DNA of 64,000 bases from an uncultured Succinivibrio sp. (GCA_900767695.1 CAAGAC010000116.1:46070-110069), one strand, 5' to 3'; positions 17,558 through 26,977 are shown, counted from the first letter of the stretch. The notes: generated from the sequence alone by a model not told the origin. Program-made: numbers and translations.

Positions 17558-18088
17558 TTACTTGTTGAGGTTCGAGACGTCTTCCCACTCCTGATCGGAC
17601 AGGAGCTTGGTGAGGTCGATGAGGATCAGCAGATCTCCGTCGCGGTTGCAGACGCCGCTGATGAACTTCGCGCTCTCCTCGGTGCCGACGTTGGGGGTGT
17701 CGTCGATGTCGTTGGTGTTGAGGTCGACTACCTCGGCCACGGAGTCGACGAGGATGCCCACGACGTGGCTGTCGGACTCGATGATCATGATCCTGGTGTT
17801 GTCGGTGACCTCGGCCGAGGGCAGGCCGAAGCGCTGCCTGGTGTCGATGACGGTCACGACGTTGCCGCGCAGGTTGATGATGCCGAGCACGTACGAGGGC
17901 GCTCCCGGGACCGGCGCGATGTCGGTGTAGCGCAGAACCTCGCGGACCTGCATGACGTTGACGCCGTAGATCTCCTGGCCAAGCTTGAAGGTCACCCAGC
18001 GCTTGAGCTCGCCCTGCTTGTCCACGCCGACATCAACGACCTCCTGGTTCTTGCCGTTCTTCGCGGCAGCCTGAGCTTCATTTGCCAT
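17558..18088 (-). CDS. cheW: Chemotaxis coupling protein CheW
   Basis: 176 aa. CheW links chemoreceptors to the kinase CheA. The CheW fold starts at about residue 30 with WVTFKLGQEIYGVNVMQVREVLRY. The segments LGIINLRGNVVTVIDTRQRFG and GILVDSVAEVVDL follow, all diagnostic. It is preceded by ~25 charged residues. The ribosome binding site is GAGAGGA. It is the second CheW-fold gene of the operon, after parP. Confidence 0.95.
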   Translation of the reverse strand: MANEAQAAAKNGKNQEVVDVGVDKQGELKRWVTFKLGQEIYGVNVMQVREVLRYTDIAPVPGAPSYVLGIINLRGNVVTVIDTRQRFGLPSAEVTDNTRIMIIESDSHVVGILVDSVAEVVDLNTNDIDDTPNVGTEESAKFISGVCNRDGDLLILIDLTKLLSDQEWEDVSNLNK

Positions 18089-18186
18089 CTGATTGTCCTC
18101 TCTACTCGGGCCGTCGCGGCCCTCTTGTTCATTCTAGCAACGCGCGCCAGCCATAGAAAGTGCGGCGCGGCGCAATCCCTTGCAAA

Positions 18187-19428
18187 TCAATCGGCCCTGG
18201 GAGCCGGATCGGCTGGAATAGTCGATCCGGGCATCAGCCCCATGCCCCTTCCGAACATCGCGATCATCGCCCTGACGTGGATGAGCGCGCACATCTCCTT
18301 CTTGACGATGCCCGCAAGCCACGGCCTGGTTCCCGCCTGGGTCCTCCAGTTGACGCTGTCGCGCCTTATGACGCGGTTGCCCTCGAGCGTGTCGCAGCCT
18401 ATCGACCAAAGGCTCTTGCCAAGCAGTATGAGGTAGGCGTAGTCGCTCTCGAAGGTGACGTCCGGCTTGACCCAGCGCAGCGTGTCCACGACGTTGATCT
18501 TGCGGCCACGGATGTCGGCCATGCCCTTGTACCAGACCGGCTTGCCAAAGAGCTTGGTGAGCTTGGGCGTCTCGAAGATCCCGCCAAGCTCGACCAGCGG
18601 CACGGCAAAGCGCACACCCTTTACAAGGAAGAACAGCGCCTGGAACTCGTCCGGAAGATCGATGTTCTTCCAGGCAAGCGGATCGTCAGGCTGGCTCTCC
18701 TCGGCCTTTGCGGCGATCATTGCCTCGTCGGCGGCGGTCTCGGCGGCCTCGGCAGTTGCCGTGGCTGCCGCCTCGGCCTGCTTTAGCTCCTGAGCCTCCA
18801 TCGCCGCGATCATCGCCTGATCGGCAGCCTCCTCGGCCGCGGTCCTGACTGCCGTCGCGGTCTGGGCCTGATCCTGCTCCTGCATCGCAGTCTCGGCCTT
18901 GGTTTCAACCGGGGCCTCGACCTGAGTCGCCGTCTCCGCGGCTTCCTCGGCACTGGTTTCGACCTGGGTCGCAGTTTCGGTTTCAACTGCGGCGTCCGTC
19001 GCTGTTTCGGTGGCGGTTTCCGTCTCAACCGCAGTTTCGGAGCCGGTCTCTGTCGCAGATGCCGTCTCGGTCGCGGTCTCAGTTTCCGTCGCAGTCTCGG
19101 TTGCAGTCTCTGCCTGGGTCGCCGTAGCCACCTTGGGCTCGGTGGCCTCGCCCACCTTCTCAAGAAGCCTCTCAAGGCTCGCCTGAGGACGCTCCTCCAG
19201 TGGAGCCTCCATGGGCTCAATCCGCGCCTCCCTCTGGGGCTGCATCATGGGCTCGGGCTCGGTGGCGCCTGTGAGCTCCTCCTTCTGCGGCGCAGGGGCT
19301 GGCTGCGCTGCCTCTGTCTTCGGCTTTGGCTCTTCCTGCGGCTCCTCGTCCGCGGCATCGGAGAGCATCTGGCTGAAGTAGGAGACCAGCGCCTGCTCCT
19401 CGTCAAGGAAATGGCTGCGCCCGGACAT
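18187..19428 (-). CDS. parP: ParP-type CheW-domain protein with a long Thr/Glu/Ala repeat region
   Basis: 413 aa. In vibrios and pseudomonads ParP works with ParC to hold chemotaxis arrays at the cell pole, through a C-terminal array-integration domain of CheW fold. Here that domain spans about residues 260-400 (FFLVKGVRFAVPLVELGGIF, YKGMADIRGRKINVVDTLRW). Residues ~40-250 are low-complexity. The centre is built of near-tandem ATET/TATE units (about residues 100-150), followed by Ala/Glu-rich helix repeats. The start codon shares one base with the parC stop (TGATG). Identity rests on the domain and on the parC-parP-cheW order. Confidence 0.88.
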   Translation of the reverse strand: MSGRSHFLDEEQALVSYFSQMLSDAADEEPQEEPKPKTEAAQPAPAPQKEELTGATEPEPMMQPQREARIEPMEAPLEERPQASLERLLEKVGEATEPKVATATQAETATETATETETATETASATETGSETAVETETATETATDAAVETETATQVETSAEEAAETATQVEAPVETKAETAMQEQDQAQTATAVRTAAEEAADQAMIAAMEAQELKQAEAAATATAEAAETAADEAMIAAKAEESQPDDPLAWKNIDLPDEFQALFFLVKGVRFAVPLVELGGIFETPKLTKLFGKPVWYKGMADIRGRKINVVDTLRWVKPDVTFESDYAYLILLGKSLWSIGCDTLEGNRVIRRDSVNWRTQAGTRPWLAGIVKKEMCALIHVRAMIAMFGRGMGLMPGSTIPADPAPRAD

Positions 19429-20336
19429 CAGGACTCCTCCCCGCTGCCAAGCATGCTGCTCATGTCGTCGGCGATTTCCTTCTCATGGTTGTCCTTCTGC
19501 GCGCCCGCGCCGTCGTCGGTGAGCACGGCGGCGACCGCCGGGGTCACGAGCTGCGGATGGCTCTTGAGCTCGTGGCCGATGGCGTACTCGAGCAGGCTGC
19601 GGTAGGCGTCGGCGCCGCGGCTCTTCTTGTCCATCAGCGGGACCGGGATGTTGCGGTAGCTCGACTCGCGGAAGAGCGTGTCGACCGGGATCACGTCCTG
19701 CCAGAGGTGGTCGCGGTAGTGGATCTTGAGGAAGTCGAGCGAGGTGTTCGAGGCGTGGGTGCGGCGGTCGTACATCGTCGGCACGATGATGTAGTCGATG
19801 GAGGCGCCCTTGGAGGCCTTCTCCATGATCGCGAAGGTGCGCACCATGCCCTCGAGGCCCTTGAGGGCCAGGAACTCGGTCTGGGTCGGCACGAGGACCA
19901 GCGAGGAGGCGACCAGGGCGTTGACCATCAGCGCGCCGAGCACCGGCGGGCAGTCGATGATCGCGACGTCGTACTCGGAGTCCACGAGCGCGAGAGCGCG
20001 CTTCAGGATCCTGCCCACGCCGGCGCGGCCTGATAGCTGGCGATCGATGGTCGCCAGGGCCATGGTCGAGCCGATGATGTCCAGGCCCTTGAAGCGGGTG
20101 GCCTTGCAGCACTCGAGCACCTTGTCGCGGGTGAGCTCGGAGCCGCTGTAGATGTCGTAGAGGTTCGAGTCGAGCTGATCGTCCTCGAAGCCCATGTAGG
20201 CGGTGAGCGAGGCGTGCGGATCGGTGTCGACCACCAGCACCCTCAGGCCTTCCTTCTCAAGCCAGCCCGATAGCGATGCGACGGTCGTGGTCTTGCCCAC
20301 GCCGCCCTTCTGACTTGCCACTGCCCAAACCAGCAC
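19428..20336 (-). CDS. parC: ParA-like ATPase ParC of the chemotaxis cluster
   Basis: 302 aa. ParA/MinD-superfamily ATPase that recruits chemotaxis arrays to the pole in polar flagellates. The deviant Walker A is KGGVGKTT at residues 10-17 (ASQKGGVGKTTTVASLSGWL). The Walker A' Asp is in VVDTDPHASLTAYMGF, and Walker B is AIIDCPPVLGALMVNAL. The C-terminal ~40 residues form a charged extension. It starts 10 bp after motB and is coupled to parP. Not to be confused with topoisomerase ParC. Confidence 0.9.
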   Translation of the reverse strand: MLVWAVASQKGGVGKTTTVASLSGWLEKEGLRVLVVDTDPHASLTAYMGFEDDQLDSNLYDIYSGSELTRDKVLECCKATRFKGLDIIGSTMALATIDRQLSGRAGVGRILKRALALVDSEYDVAIIDCPPVLGALMVNALVASSLVLVPTQTEFLALKGLEGMVRTFAIMEKASKGASIDYIIVPTMYDRRTHASNTSLDFLKIHYRDHLWQDVIPVDTLFRESSYRNIPVPLMDKKSRGADAYRSLLEYAIGHELKSHPQLVTPAVAAVLTDDGAGAQKDNHEKEIADDMSSMLGSGEES

Positions 20337-20346
20337 TTATGACTCC

Positions 20347-21552
20347 TTAGCGTCCGCCGAAACTGAGGTTCACCGAGTTGTCGTCGCCGCGCGAGACGCC
20401 CACCGAGCCCGTGCCGGCCTTGCCGGTGGTCGAGGCCGGGGCCTTGGCCATGCCGTCGTCGTCGACGACGTCGAGGGTCCCCTGGTTCTCGACTGCATAG
20501 CGCGAGATGGCGACCACCACGCGGCGATTGCGCGCCCTGCCCGCCGGGGTCGAGTTGGAGACGAACGGCGCGTACTCGCCGTAGGCCTCGACCGCCATGC
20601 GCTCGGGGGCGATACCGTCGGCGGCAAGCTCGTTGAGCACGTTGATTGAGCGCGCCGCCGATAGCTGCCACGAGTTCTTGTAGATCCCGTTGGGCTCGAA
20701 GCTGTTGTCGGTGTAGCCGCGGATGCGCACGTAGTTGTTGACCGGGGCCAGCGCCACCGCGATCTTGGCGATCAGCGGGCGCGAGACCGAGAGGATCGAC
20801 GCCGAGCCCTCGGCAAAGAGCATGCCCGAGTTGATGTTGAGGGTCAGCCAGTGCTGGTCCTCCTCGATCTCGATCTCCTTGGCAGCTCCGGTGCTGGCAA
20901 GGCTCTCGGAGACCGACTTGCGGATCGAGTCGAAGGGTTGGCCGAGCTTGCCCTCGCCGGGCTTGGAGCTATCCTCCCTCGTCTGACCGCCGTTGGCCTT
21001 CTCGTCGGACTGGCCGCCCGGGGTGAAGCCGCCGGCGCCCGAGTCCGAGCCGCCGGTGGGCTTCTCGGTGTGAGGCGAGCCAGGGGAGCGGGACTTGGAG
21101 TCTGAGACGATGAGATCGCCCGAGGCCGTGGAGACGTCCGAGATGCTCTGGCCGCTGCGGCCCAGATCCTCGCCCGAGGCGCCGCCCGAGGTGTTGGGAG
21201 TGTCGTTGTCCGGAGAGCCTGCGCTCGTGAAGTTCATGATCGTGCCGCCGTTGTCGTCGCTGCGCACGTTGGGCTGGTTCTGGGCCGCCTCCTGCTGGGC
21301 CTGCTCGGCCTGGCGGGTGATCTTCTCCTCAAGGGAGCCGGGGATCAGGAGCACGCCGCCGGAGGCCGAGACCAGGCTTTCGTTGAAGGCCTGGGCCACG
21401 GACTGCGCCATCGACTGGGCCTCGGACTGCTTGGCCATGGCGAAGGCGTACAGCACCACGAACACCGCGAAGAGCAGCGTCATGAAGTCGGCGTAGGAGA
21501 CCATCCAGCGGCCGAGGTTCGCGGGTTCTTCTGGTTTCTTCTTGATGGCCAT
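20347..21552 (-). CDS. motD: Flagellar stator protein MotB/MotD family
   Basis: 401 aa. Forms the proton-driven stator with the MotA/C subunit upstream and anchors it to peptidoglycan. The single membrane span contains the essential Asp (WMVSYADFMTLLFAVFVVLYAF, about residues 16-37). A ~180-residue Ser/Gly/Asn-rich linker follows. The OmpA-like peptidoglycan domain is at about 230-360 (FAEGSASILSVSRPLIAKIA, IRGYTDNS, LSAARSINVLNELA). The position beside cheB and parC matches the MotCD pair of polar flagellates rather than enteric MotAB, so I use motD; motB is also defensible. Confidence 0.85.
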   Translation of the reverse strand: MAIKKKPEEPANLGRWMVSYADFMTLLFAVFVVLYAFAMAKQSEAQSMAQSVAQAFNESLVSASGGVLLIPGSLEEKITRQAEQAQQEAAQNQPNVRSDDNGGTIMNFTSAGSPDNDTPNTSGGASGEDLGRSGQSISDVSTASGDLIVSDSKSRSPGSPHTEKPTGGSDSGAGGFTPGGQSDEKANGGQTREDSSKPGEGKLGQPFDSIRKSVSESLASTGAAKEIEIEEDQHWLTLNINSGMLFAEGSASILSVSRPLIAKIAVALAPVNNYVRIRGYTDNSFEPNGIYKNSWQLSAARSINVLNELAADGIAPERMAVEAYGEYAPFVSNSTPAGRARNRRVVVAISRYAVENQGTLDVVDDDGMAKAPASTTGKAGTGSVGVSRGDDNSVNLSFGGR

Positions 21553-21570
21553 GGGACGCTCCGGCTGGGA

Positions 21571-22317
21571 CTACTGCTGTTCCTTCTGGCCGGTGTAGAC
21601 GGCCATGCGGCGCTTGAGCATCATGGAGTTCTCGCCGGCGGCGATGGACACCAGTCCCTCCATGGTCATCACGCGAAACTTGGTGCCCTCGGCCACGCAG
21701 GCCTTGATGCGGCCGGAGGCCGGAAGGGCTATCAGGTTTGCGAACACCAGGCCGTAAATAGTGGCGACGAACGCGGTGGCGACCGAGGGGCCAAGCAGGT
21801 CCGGGCGGTCGAGCAGCGACATGGCGTGTATGAGGCCGAGCACGGCGCCGATGATGCCCATGGTCGGGGAGAAGCCGCCGAGCGCCTCGAAGAACTTGAC
21901 CGCTGCGCCGTCCTTCTCCTCCTGGATGGAGATGGCGTTCTCCATCAGGGCCTGCATCGCGTCCTTGTCGACGCCGTCCACGATCATCTGGATCCCGTCG
22001 CGCGTGAAGTCGTCGTTGGCCGAGCCCACGGAGTTCTCCAGGGCGAGCAGGCCCTGCTGGCGGGCGGTCGTGGACATCGAGATCAGGAGCTCGACCTGGG
22101 CGTCGAAGTTGTAGCGCGGGGGCGCCACGACCCAGAGGAACTGCTTTAGGGAGCCGATGAACACGGGCAGCGGAAACTGCACGAAGCAGGCGCAGGTGGA
22201 CGCGCCGACCACGACGAGGAAGGCCGAGAGGTTGACGAGGATCCCCGGCGAGGTGCCCTCGATGAGCATCGACGCGATGATGCAGGCGATGCCCAGAAAC
22301 GTGCCCAGAAGGTTCAT
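21571..22317 (-). CDS. motC: Flagellar stator protein MotA/MotC family
   Basis: 248 aa with four membrane spans (about residues 5-22, 28-48, 145-170 and 180-200). It forms the proton channel with the MotD-like partner 18 bp downstream. The conserved cytoplasmic loop and third span read FSPTMGIIGAVLGLIHAM, carrying the Pro and Gly of the family, and then GPSVATAFVATIYGLVFANLIALP. It begins MNLLGTFLGIACIIASMLIEG. The gene lies 28 bp after cheB. Confidence 0.9.
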   Translation of the reverse strand: MNLLGTFLGIACIIASMLIEGTSPGILVNLSAFLVVVGASTCACFVQFPLPVFIGSLKQFLWVVAPPRYNFDAQVELLISMSTTARQQGLLALENSVGSANDDFTRDGIQMIVDGVDKDAMQALMENAISIQEEKDGAAVKFFEALGGFSPTMGIIGAVLGLIHAMSLLDRPDLLGPSVATAFVATIYGLVFANLIALPASGRIKACVAEGTKFRVMTMEGLVSIAAGENSMMLKRRMAVYTGQKEQQ

Positions 22318-22345
22318 TTGCTATTCCCTTGTCCTAAGGCCGAGA

Positions 22346-23605
22346 TCAGAATTCCTTGGTGATGTCCTCGGCGATCTCGTCAAGCGGCAGCACCAGATCG
22401 GCGATGCCGGCGTTCACTATGGCCTGCGGCATGCCGTAGACGACGCAGGTGTTCTCGTTCTGCGCCCAGACCACCGCGCCCTTCTGCTTCATCAGGCGGC
22501 AGCCCTCGCAGCCGTCCGAGCCCATGCCGGTGAGGATCATCGCGAGGATCCTGCCGCCGTAGATCTGGCAGAGCGAGGCGAACGAGACGTCGACGCATGG
22601 GTTGTAGGAGACCCTGCCGTTGTCCTTGAGGATCCTCACGCGGGCGCTCGTGCCCGAGCGCTCGAAGATCATCTGCATGCCGCCCGGGGCGATGTAGCAG
22701 GTGCCCGGCTGGAGTATGTCCCCGTCCTTGGCCTCGACCACGTGGAGCTGCGACATGCCGTCGAGCCTCTGCGCGAAGGTCTTGGTGAAGGAGCCAGGCA
22801 TGTGCTGGACCACCACCACCGGGACCGGGAGCTTTGGAAGCTTGGGGATGATGTTCTGGAGCGCTACGGGCCCGCCGGTGGAGCTGCCGATGGCCACGAG
22901 GCTGTGGCGGATGCCGGAGCGGCGGTAGGCCGTAGTCTCGGACTTGTGGGTGCCGAAGGAGAACTTCATCGCCGCGGCGGGAACGCCCTGATCGTGGCCG
23001 AGCATGTCGTTTAAGCGATCGTACTCGCTGCGCGTTGCTGACGAGACCATCGGCCCCGGGGCCGTCGAGATGGTCGAGGCGTGGATCTTCGGGAGCGCGG
23101 CCGAGGCGGCGGCGCCGGCGTGGAACGAGGGCGCGGGAGCTGCCGGGCGCGCGGCCGTAGCGGGGCGCGACGGCGAGAACGACGAGACCGGCGCGCGGCC
23201 GCGGATGCGGCTGCGGGCAACGGCCTTTATCAGGCTGCGGAGGTTATTGATGGCCTCCTCGCGGCGGTGGGCGATGTCCGAGAAGTTCTTGGGCATGAAG
23301 TCCACGGCGCCGGCGTCGAGGGCCTTGAGGGTAGAGTCCGCGCCCTCGTAGGTCAGCGACGAGAACATCAGCACCGGGGTCGGGCACTTGCGCATGATCT
23401 CCTTGACCGCCGTGACGCCGTCCATCACCGGCATCTCGACGTCCATGGTGACCACGTCGGGCCTCAGGCTCATCGTCTTCTCGACGCCCTCCCTGCCGTC
23501 GGCGGCCTTGCCGGCCACCTCCAGCATCGGATCGCCGGAGATTATCTCCTCAAGCCTCTTCCTGAAAAACGAAGAGTCATCGACTATGAGAACCTTGATA
23601 GACAT
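22346..23605 (-). CDS. cheB: Chemotaxis response regulator protein-glutamate methylesterase CheB
   Basis: 419 aa. CheB removes methyl groups from (and deamidates) chemoreceptors when phosphorylated by CheA. The receiver domain has phospho-acceptor Asp55 in VVTMDVEMPVMDG. An Ala/Pro/Ser-rich linker follows (about 130-215). The methylesterase domain carries the catalytic triad motifs AIGSSTGGPVALQ, VVQHMPGSFT and MILTGMGSDG. The gene lies 52 bp after cheA. No cheR is present in the window. Confidence 0.97.
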   Translation of the reverse strand: MSIKVLIVDDSSFFRKRLEEIISGDPMLEVAGKAADGREGVEKTMSLRPDVVTMDVEMPVMDGVTAVKEIMRKCPTPVLMFSSLTYEGADSTLKALDAGAVDFMPKNFSDIAHRREEAINNLRSLIKAVARSRIRGRAPVSSFSPSRPATAARPAAPAPSFHAGAAASAALPKIHASTISTAPGPMVSSATRSEYDRLNDMLGHDQGVPAAAMKFSFGTHKSETTAYRRSGIRHSLVAIGSSTGGPVALQNIIPKLPKLPVPVVVVQHMPGSFTKTFAQRLDGMSQLHVVEAKDGDILQPGTCYIAPGGMQMIFERSGTSARVRILKDNGRVSYNPCVDVSFASLCQIYGGRILAMILTGMGSDGCEGCRLMKQKGAVVWAQNENTCVVYGMPQAIVNAGIADLVLPLDEIAEDITKEF

Positions 23606-23657
23606 CTTGCTATTGCCCTTAATTACTTATTCTTATGCGCCCTTGCCGCTTGCAGAG

Positions 23658-25697
23658 TCAGAACCTCTCCATGGTCTTGTGGGCGTACGCGCGCATCAGA
23701 CCAGGAATGTCGAGGATCAGCGCGATGCCGCCGTCGGAGGTGACCGTGGCGCCCGACATGCCCGGGGTGTGCCTGAGCAGGCTGTCGAGCGGCTTGATGA
23801 CCACTTCCTCCTGCCCCAGCAGATCGTCCACGACGAAGCCCACGAGCTGGGCCGCGCCCACCTGCACGAGGACGATATGCGCCTTGTGCTTCATGTACTC
23901 GGTGATCGGCGCCCCGTCGAACCACTGCTTCAGGAAGAACAGCGGGATGGCCTTGTCGCGGATGACGATGGTGTTGAGGCCGTCGACGTTGCGCATGTTC
24001 TCGAGGCTCAGGTAGAAGATCTCCGAGACCGAGGTCAGCGGCAGCGCGAAGGTGTGGTTGCTCACGGAGATCATCATGGTCGGCAGGATCGCGAGGGTCA
24101 GCGGGACCTTGATCTCGATGGTCGTGCCCTTGCCGAAGGTGGAGAGCACTCTCACAGAGCCGTTGAGCTTGTTGATGTTGGTCTTGACGACGTCCATGCC
24201 GACGCCGCGGCCGGAGATGTCGGTCACGACGGTGTTGGTCGAGAAGCCCGGCGCGAAGATCAGATCCAGCGCCTCGGCGTCGGAGAGCCTGTCGGCTGAG
24301 GCCTGGTCGAGCAGGCCCTTGCGCACGGCGGCCGAGCGGAGCACCTCGGGGTCCATGCCCGCGCCGTCGTCGCTGATGCGCAGCAGGATGTGATCGCCCT
24401 GCTGGGCTGCGGCAAGCAGCACCACGCCGGTCTCGGGCTTGCCCATGGCGCGGCGGATGTCCGGGGTCTCGATGCCGTGGTCGCAGCAGTTGCGGACCAT
24501 GTGGACCATAGGATCGGCCAGCGCGTCGACGAGGTTCTTGTCAAGCTCGGTGTCCTCGCCCTCCATGCGCAGCTCGATCTTCTTGCCAAGCTTGTGGGCG
24601 AGATCGCGCACGACGCGCGGGAAGCGTCCGAACACCTTCTTCACCGGCTGCATGCGGGTCTTCATGACCGCGGCCTGGAGATCGCCGGTCACCACGTCGA
24701 GATTCGAGATGGCCTTGGTCATCTCGTGATCGCTGCGGTGGGCAGCCATGTTGAGCAGGCGGTTGCGGACGAGCACCAGCTCGCCGACCATGTTCATGAT
24801 GTCGTCGAGCACCTTGGTGTCGACGCGCACCGTGGTCTCGGCCTCGGGCTTGGCCGCATGCGCCGGAGCCGCTGCCCTGGCCGCAGGGGCCGGGGCCTTG
24901 GGAGCCGGAGCAGGCGCGGGAGCCGCAGGGGCGGGAGCGGGAACGGGTGCCGGGGCGGGAGCTGCCGCGGGAGCGGCGGCCTGGGCCTGCGGGGCCGTGG
25001 CCTGGGCGTTTTTGAGCATCTCGTCGAACTGGGCGTCGGTCACGTCCTTGCCGCCGTTGGCCTCGATGGCCTTCTCTAGCTTGTCGTCCTCGCTGCCCGG
25101 GGCGTTGCCCTTGCCGTGCAGCTGGTCGAGCAGGGCCTCGAACTCCTCCTCGGTGATGTCGTCGATGGAGCCGCCCTCGGAGTTGGTCGCGGGGGCCGCG
25201 GCCGCAGGAGCCGCCGCCGCAGGGGCCGGCGCTGCCGGAGCGGGAGCCGGGGCCGGAGCCGCAGGGGCAGGAGCCGGGGCGGGAGCGGGAGCTGCCGTCG
25301 GGGCGGCTGCAGGGGCGGCCTTGCCCGCTGCAATATTGTGCAGGCGGTCGATGAGGTCCTTTGGCGGCTCCGGGAGGGGCTCGCCGTTCTTGACGTTCTC
25401 GAACATCGCGCTGATCTCGTCGTAGGCCGCGAGCACCGCGTCCATCAGGTCCGAGCTCATCTTGATGCGCCCGTTGCGCAGCTCGTCGAACAGGCTCTCG
25501 GCGGCGTGGCACACCTCCACAAGGCTCGTCAGCTGGAGGAAGCCGGCGCCGCCCTTGACGGTGTGGAATCCGCGGAAGATCGCGTTAAGGAGATCCTTGT
25601 CGTCCGGGGTCTTCTCGATCTGGACGAGCTGTTCGTCCAGCTTTTCTATGATCTCGCCGGCCTCGACTATGAAGTCCTGCAGAATTTCCTCATCCAT
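23658..25697 (-). CDS. cheA: Chemotaxis histidine kinase CheA
   Basis: 679 aa. Receptor-coupled kinase that phosphorylates CheY and CheB. The P1 domain has phospho-His45 in FRGFHTVKGGAGF. A ~170-residue Ala/Pro linker (about 125-290) contains two related acidic helices, ITEEEFEALLDQLHG and VTDAQFDEMLKNAQA. In vibrios a linker element of CheA is what ParP and ParC recognise, so these may be that element. P3 dimerisation is VLDDIMNMVGELVLVRNRLL. P4 has HMVRNCCDHGIE, DDGAGMD and GRGVGMDVVK. P5 is the CheW-like C-terminus. The gene sits between cheZ and cheB. Confidence 0.97.
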   Translation of the reverse strand: MDEEILQDFIVEAGEIIEKLDEQLVQIEKTPDDKDLLNAIFRGFHTVKGGAGFLQLTSLVEVCHAAESLFDELRNGRIKMSSDLMDAVLAAYDEISAMFENVKNGEPLPEPPKDLIDRLHNIAAGKAAPAAAPTAAPAPAPAPAPAAPAPAPAPAAPAPAAAAPAAAAPATNSEGGSIDDITEEEFEALLDQLHGKGNAPGSEDDKLEKAIEANGGKDVTDAQFDEMLKNAQATAPQAQAAAPAAAPAPAPVPAPAPAAPAPAPAPKAPAPAARAAAPAHAAKPEAETTVRVDTKVLDDIMNMVGELVLVRNRLLNMAAHRSDHEMTKAISNLDVVTGDLQAAVMKTRMQPVKKVFGRFPRVVRDLAHKLGKKIELRMEGEDTELDKNLVDALADPMVHMVRNCCDHGIETPDIRRAMGKPETGVVLLAAAQQGDHILLRISDDGAGMDPEVLRSAAVRKGLLDQASADRLSDAEALDLIFAPGFSTNTVVTDISGRGVGMDVVKTNINKLNGSVRVLSTFGKGTTIEIKVPLTLAILPTMMISVSNHTFALPLTSVSEIFYLSLENMRNVDGLNTIVIRDKAIPLFFLKQWFDGAPITEYMKHKAHIVLVQVGAAQLVGFVVDDLLGQEEVVIKPLDSLLRHTPGMSGATVTSDGGIALILDIPGLMRAYAHKTMERF

Positions 25698-25713
25698 TTT
25701 CAGTTCCTCTCAA

Positions 25714-26472
25714 TCAGAAGCCCAGGCTGGCCAGGAGATCGTCCACGTCGTCCTGCGACGACGCGACCTCCTCGGCCTTCTTCTGCGACTCGGTGGCAGG
25801 ACCCTGGGGTTCCGTGCCTCCGGCCTGGGCAGCCTTGATGTCCTTTGCGTCCTTGTCCTTGCCGAAGGAGACAAGGAAGTTGACGAGCTTGTCCTCGACC
25901 TCGGTCACCAGCTTGATGACCTTCTGGAGCATCTGCCCGGTGAGGTCCTGGTAGCCCTGCGCCATCATGATCTTCGTCAGCTGATCCGACAGGGCCTTGC
26001 CGCCCTGCTGGGTCTTGTTTATGAGGTTGTCCACCTTGTGGCAGAGGTTGACGAAGGTGTAGCGGTCGATCTGGCCGTTCATGAGCTCCTGCCAGGTCGG
26101 CAGCAGGCTGTCGATGGTGGCGGTGAGGCTGCGGATGAGCGGCTCGCACTTGTCGACGGCGTCGAGCGTGGTGTTGGCCGCGTCGTCCGTCATGGAGATG
26201 ATGTTCTGCAGGCGCTCGGAGGCGTCGGGCATCTCGACCTTGGCTATGACCTGGATGCGCTCGTCCTCGGTGAAGTTCACGATGGCGTCGTGCAGGTCGC
26301 GCGTGAGCGCGCCGACCGCGTCGTAGATGCCGTCGTGCTTGATGGCGTGGGCGACTTCCCAGAACTTCTCCTCGGCGGCATCGACCATGCCCGCCTCGAG
26401 AAGGTCGCGGATGTCGTCGACGTCGTCAACGGTGAGGTGGCGGAGGGGCTCGTCGTTAGCTGTTGTTGCCAT
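25714..26472 (-). CDS. cheZ: Protein phosphatase CheZ
   Basis: 252 aa from the ATG at 26472, which lies 16 bp after the cheY stop. An upstream in-frame start would overlap cheY. CheZ dephosphorylates CheY-P. The four-helix core contains the catalytic motif QGYQDLTGQMLQKVIKLV (active Gln in DLTGQ). The C-terminal CheY-binding peptide is DVDDLLASLGF, in the standard form. CheY-cheZ-cheA order is typical of polar flagellates. Confidence 0.95.
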   Translation of the reverse strand: MATTANDEPLRHLTVDDVDDIRDLLEAGMVDAAEEKFWEVAHAIKHDGIYDAVGALTRDLHDAIVNFTEDERIQVIAKVEMPDASERLQNIISMTDDAANTTLDAVDKCEPLIRSLTATIDSLLPTWQELMNGQIDRYTFVNLCHKVDNLINKTQQGGKALSDQLTKIMMAQGYQDLTGQMLQKVIKLVTEVEDKLVNFLVSFGKDKDAKDIKAAQAGGTEPQGPATESQKKAEEVASSQDDVDDLLASLGF

Positions 26473-26488
26473 TTCTGCCAGCCTTCGC

Positions 26489-26872
26489 TCAGTTGAAGCG
26501 CTCAAAGATCTTGTCAAGCTTCGACTTGAGCGTCGCAGCCGTGAACGGCTTGACGATGTAGCCGTTGACGCCGGCCTTGGCCGCCTCGATGATCTGGTCG
26601 CGCTTGGCCTCGGCGGTCACCATGAGCACCGGCATCGCCCTGAGCTTGGGGCTCTTGCGGATGTTCCTCAAGAGGTCGATGCCCTGCATGATCGGCATGT
26701 TCCAGTCGGTGATCACGAACTGGAAGTCGCCGGCCTCGAGCATCGGGAGCGCGGTGGCGCCGTCGTCAGCCTCGTAGGTGTTGTTGTATCCGAGATCGCG
26801 CAGCAGGTTCTTGATGATGCGGCGCATTGTGGAAAAGTCGTCCACGATCAGGATCTTGATATTTTTGTCCAA
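26489..26872 (-). CDS. cheY: Chemotaxis response regulator CheY
   Basis: 127 aa single receiver domain. CheY-P binds FliM at the motor and reverses rotation. The acidic pocket is IVDDFST, the phospho-acceptor Asp is in [12 protein letters not shown] (about residue 55), the signalling Thr is in VLMVTAEA, and the Lys is in YIVKPF. It is the first gene after the sigma-28 promoter at 26978-27004 and heads cheY-cheZ-cheA-cheB-motCD-parCP-cheW. Confidence 0.97.
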   Translation of the reverse strand: MDKNIKILIVDDFSTMRRIIKNLLRDLGYNNTYEADDGATALPMLEAGDFQFVITDWNMPIMQGIDLLRNIRKSPKLRAMPVLMVTAEAKRDQIIEAAKAGVNGYIVKPFTAATLKSKLDKIFERFN

Positions 26873-26977
26873 GGTTAGCTCCTCGGCCGCGGCGCTCCGC
26901 CGCAGCTACTCCTGAGTGATCCCTGGCGGCTTCTTGAGCCTGCCGCCTTGGGAAAATCATTGCCGTCCCGTTACAGC

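Noticed and set aside
18900..19130. Repetitive stretch that might suggest a CRISPR array
   Set aside because: The repeats are short, degenerate and coding (Thr/Glu/Ala units in ParP), with no uniform direct repeats or spacers.
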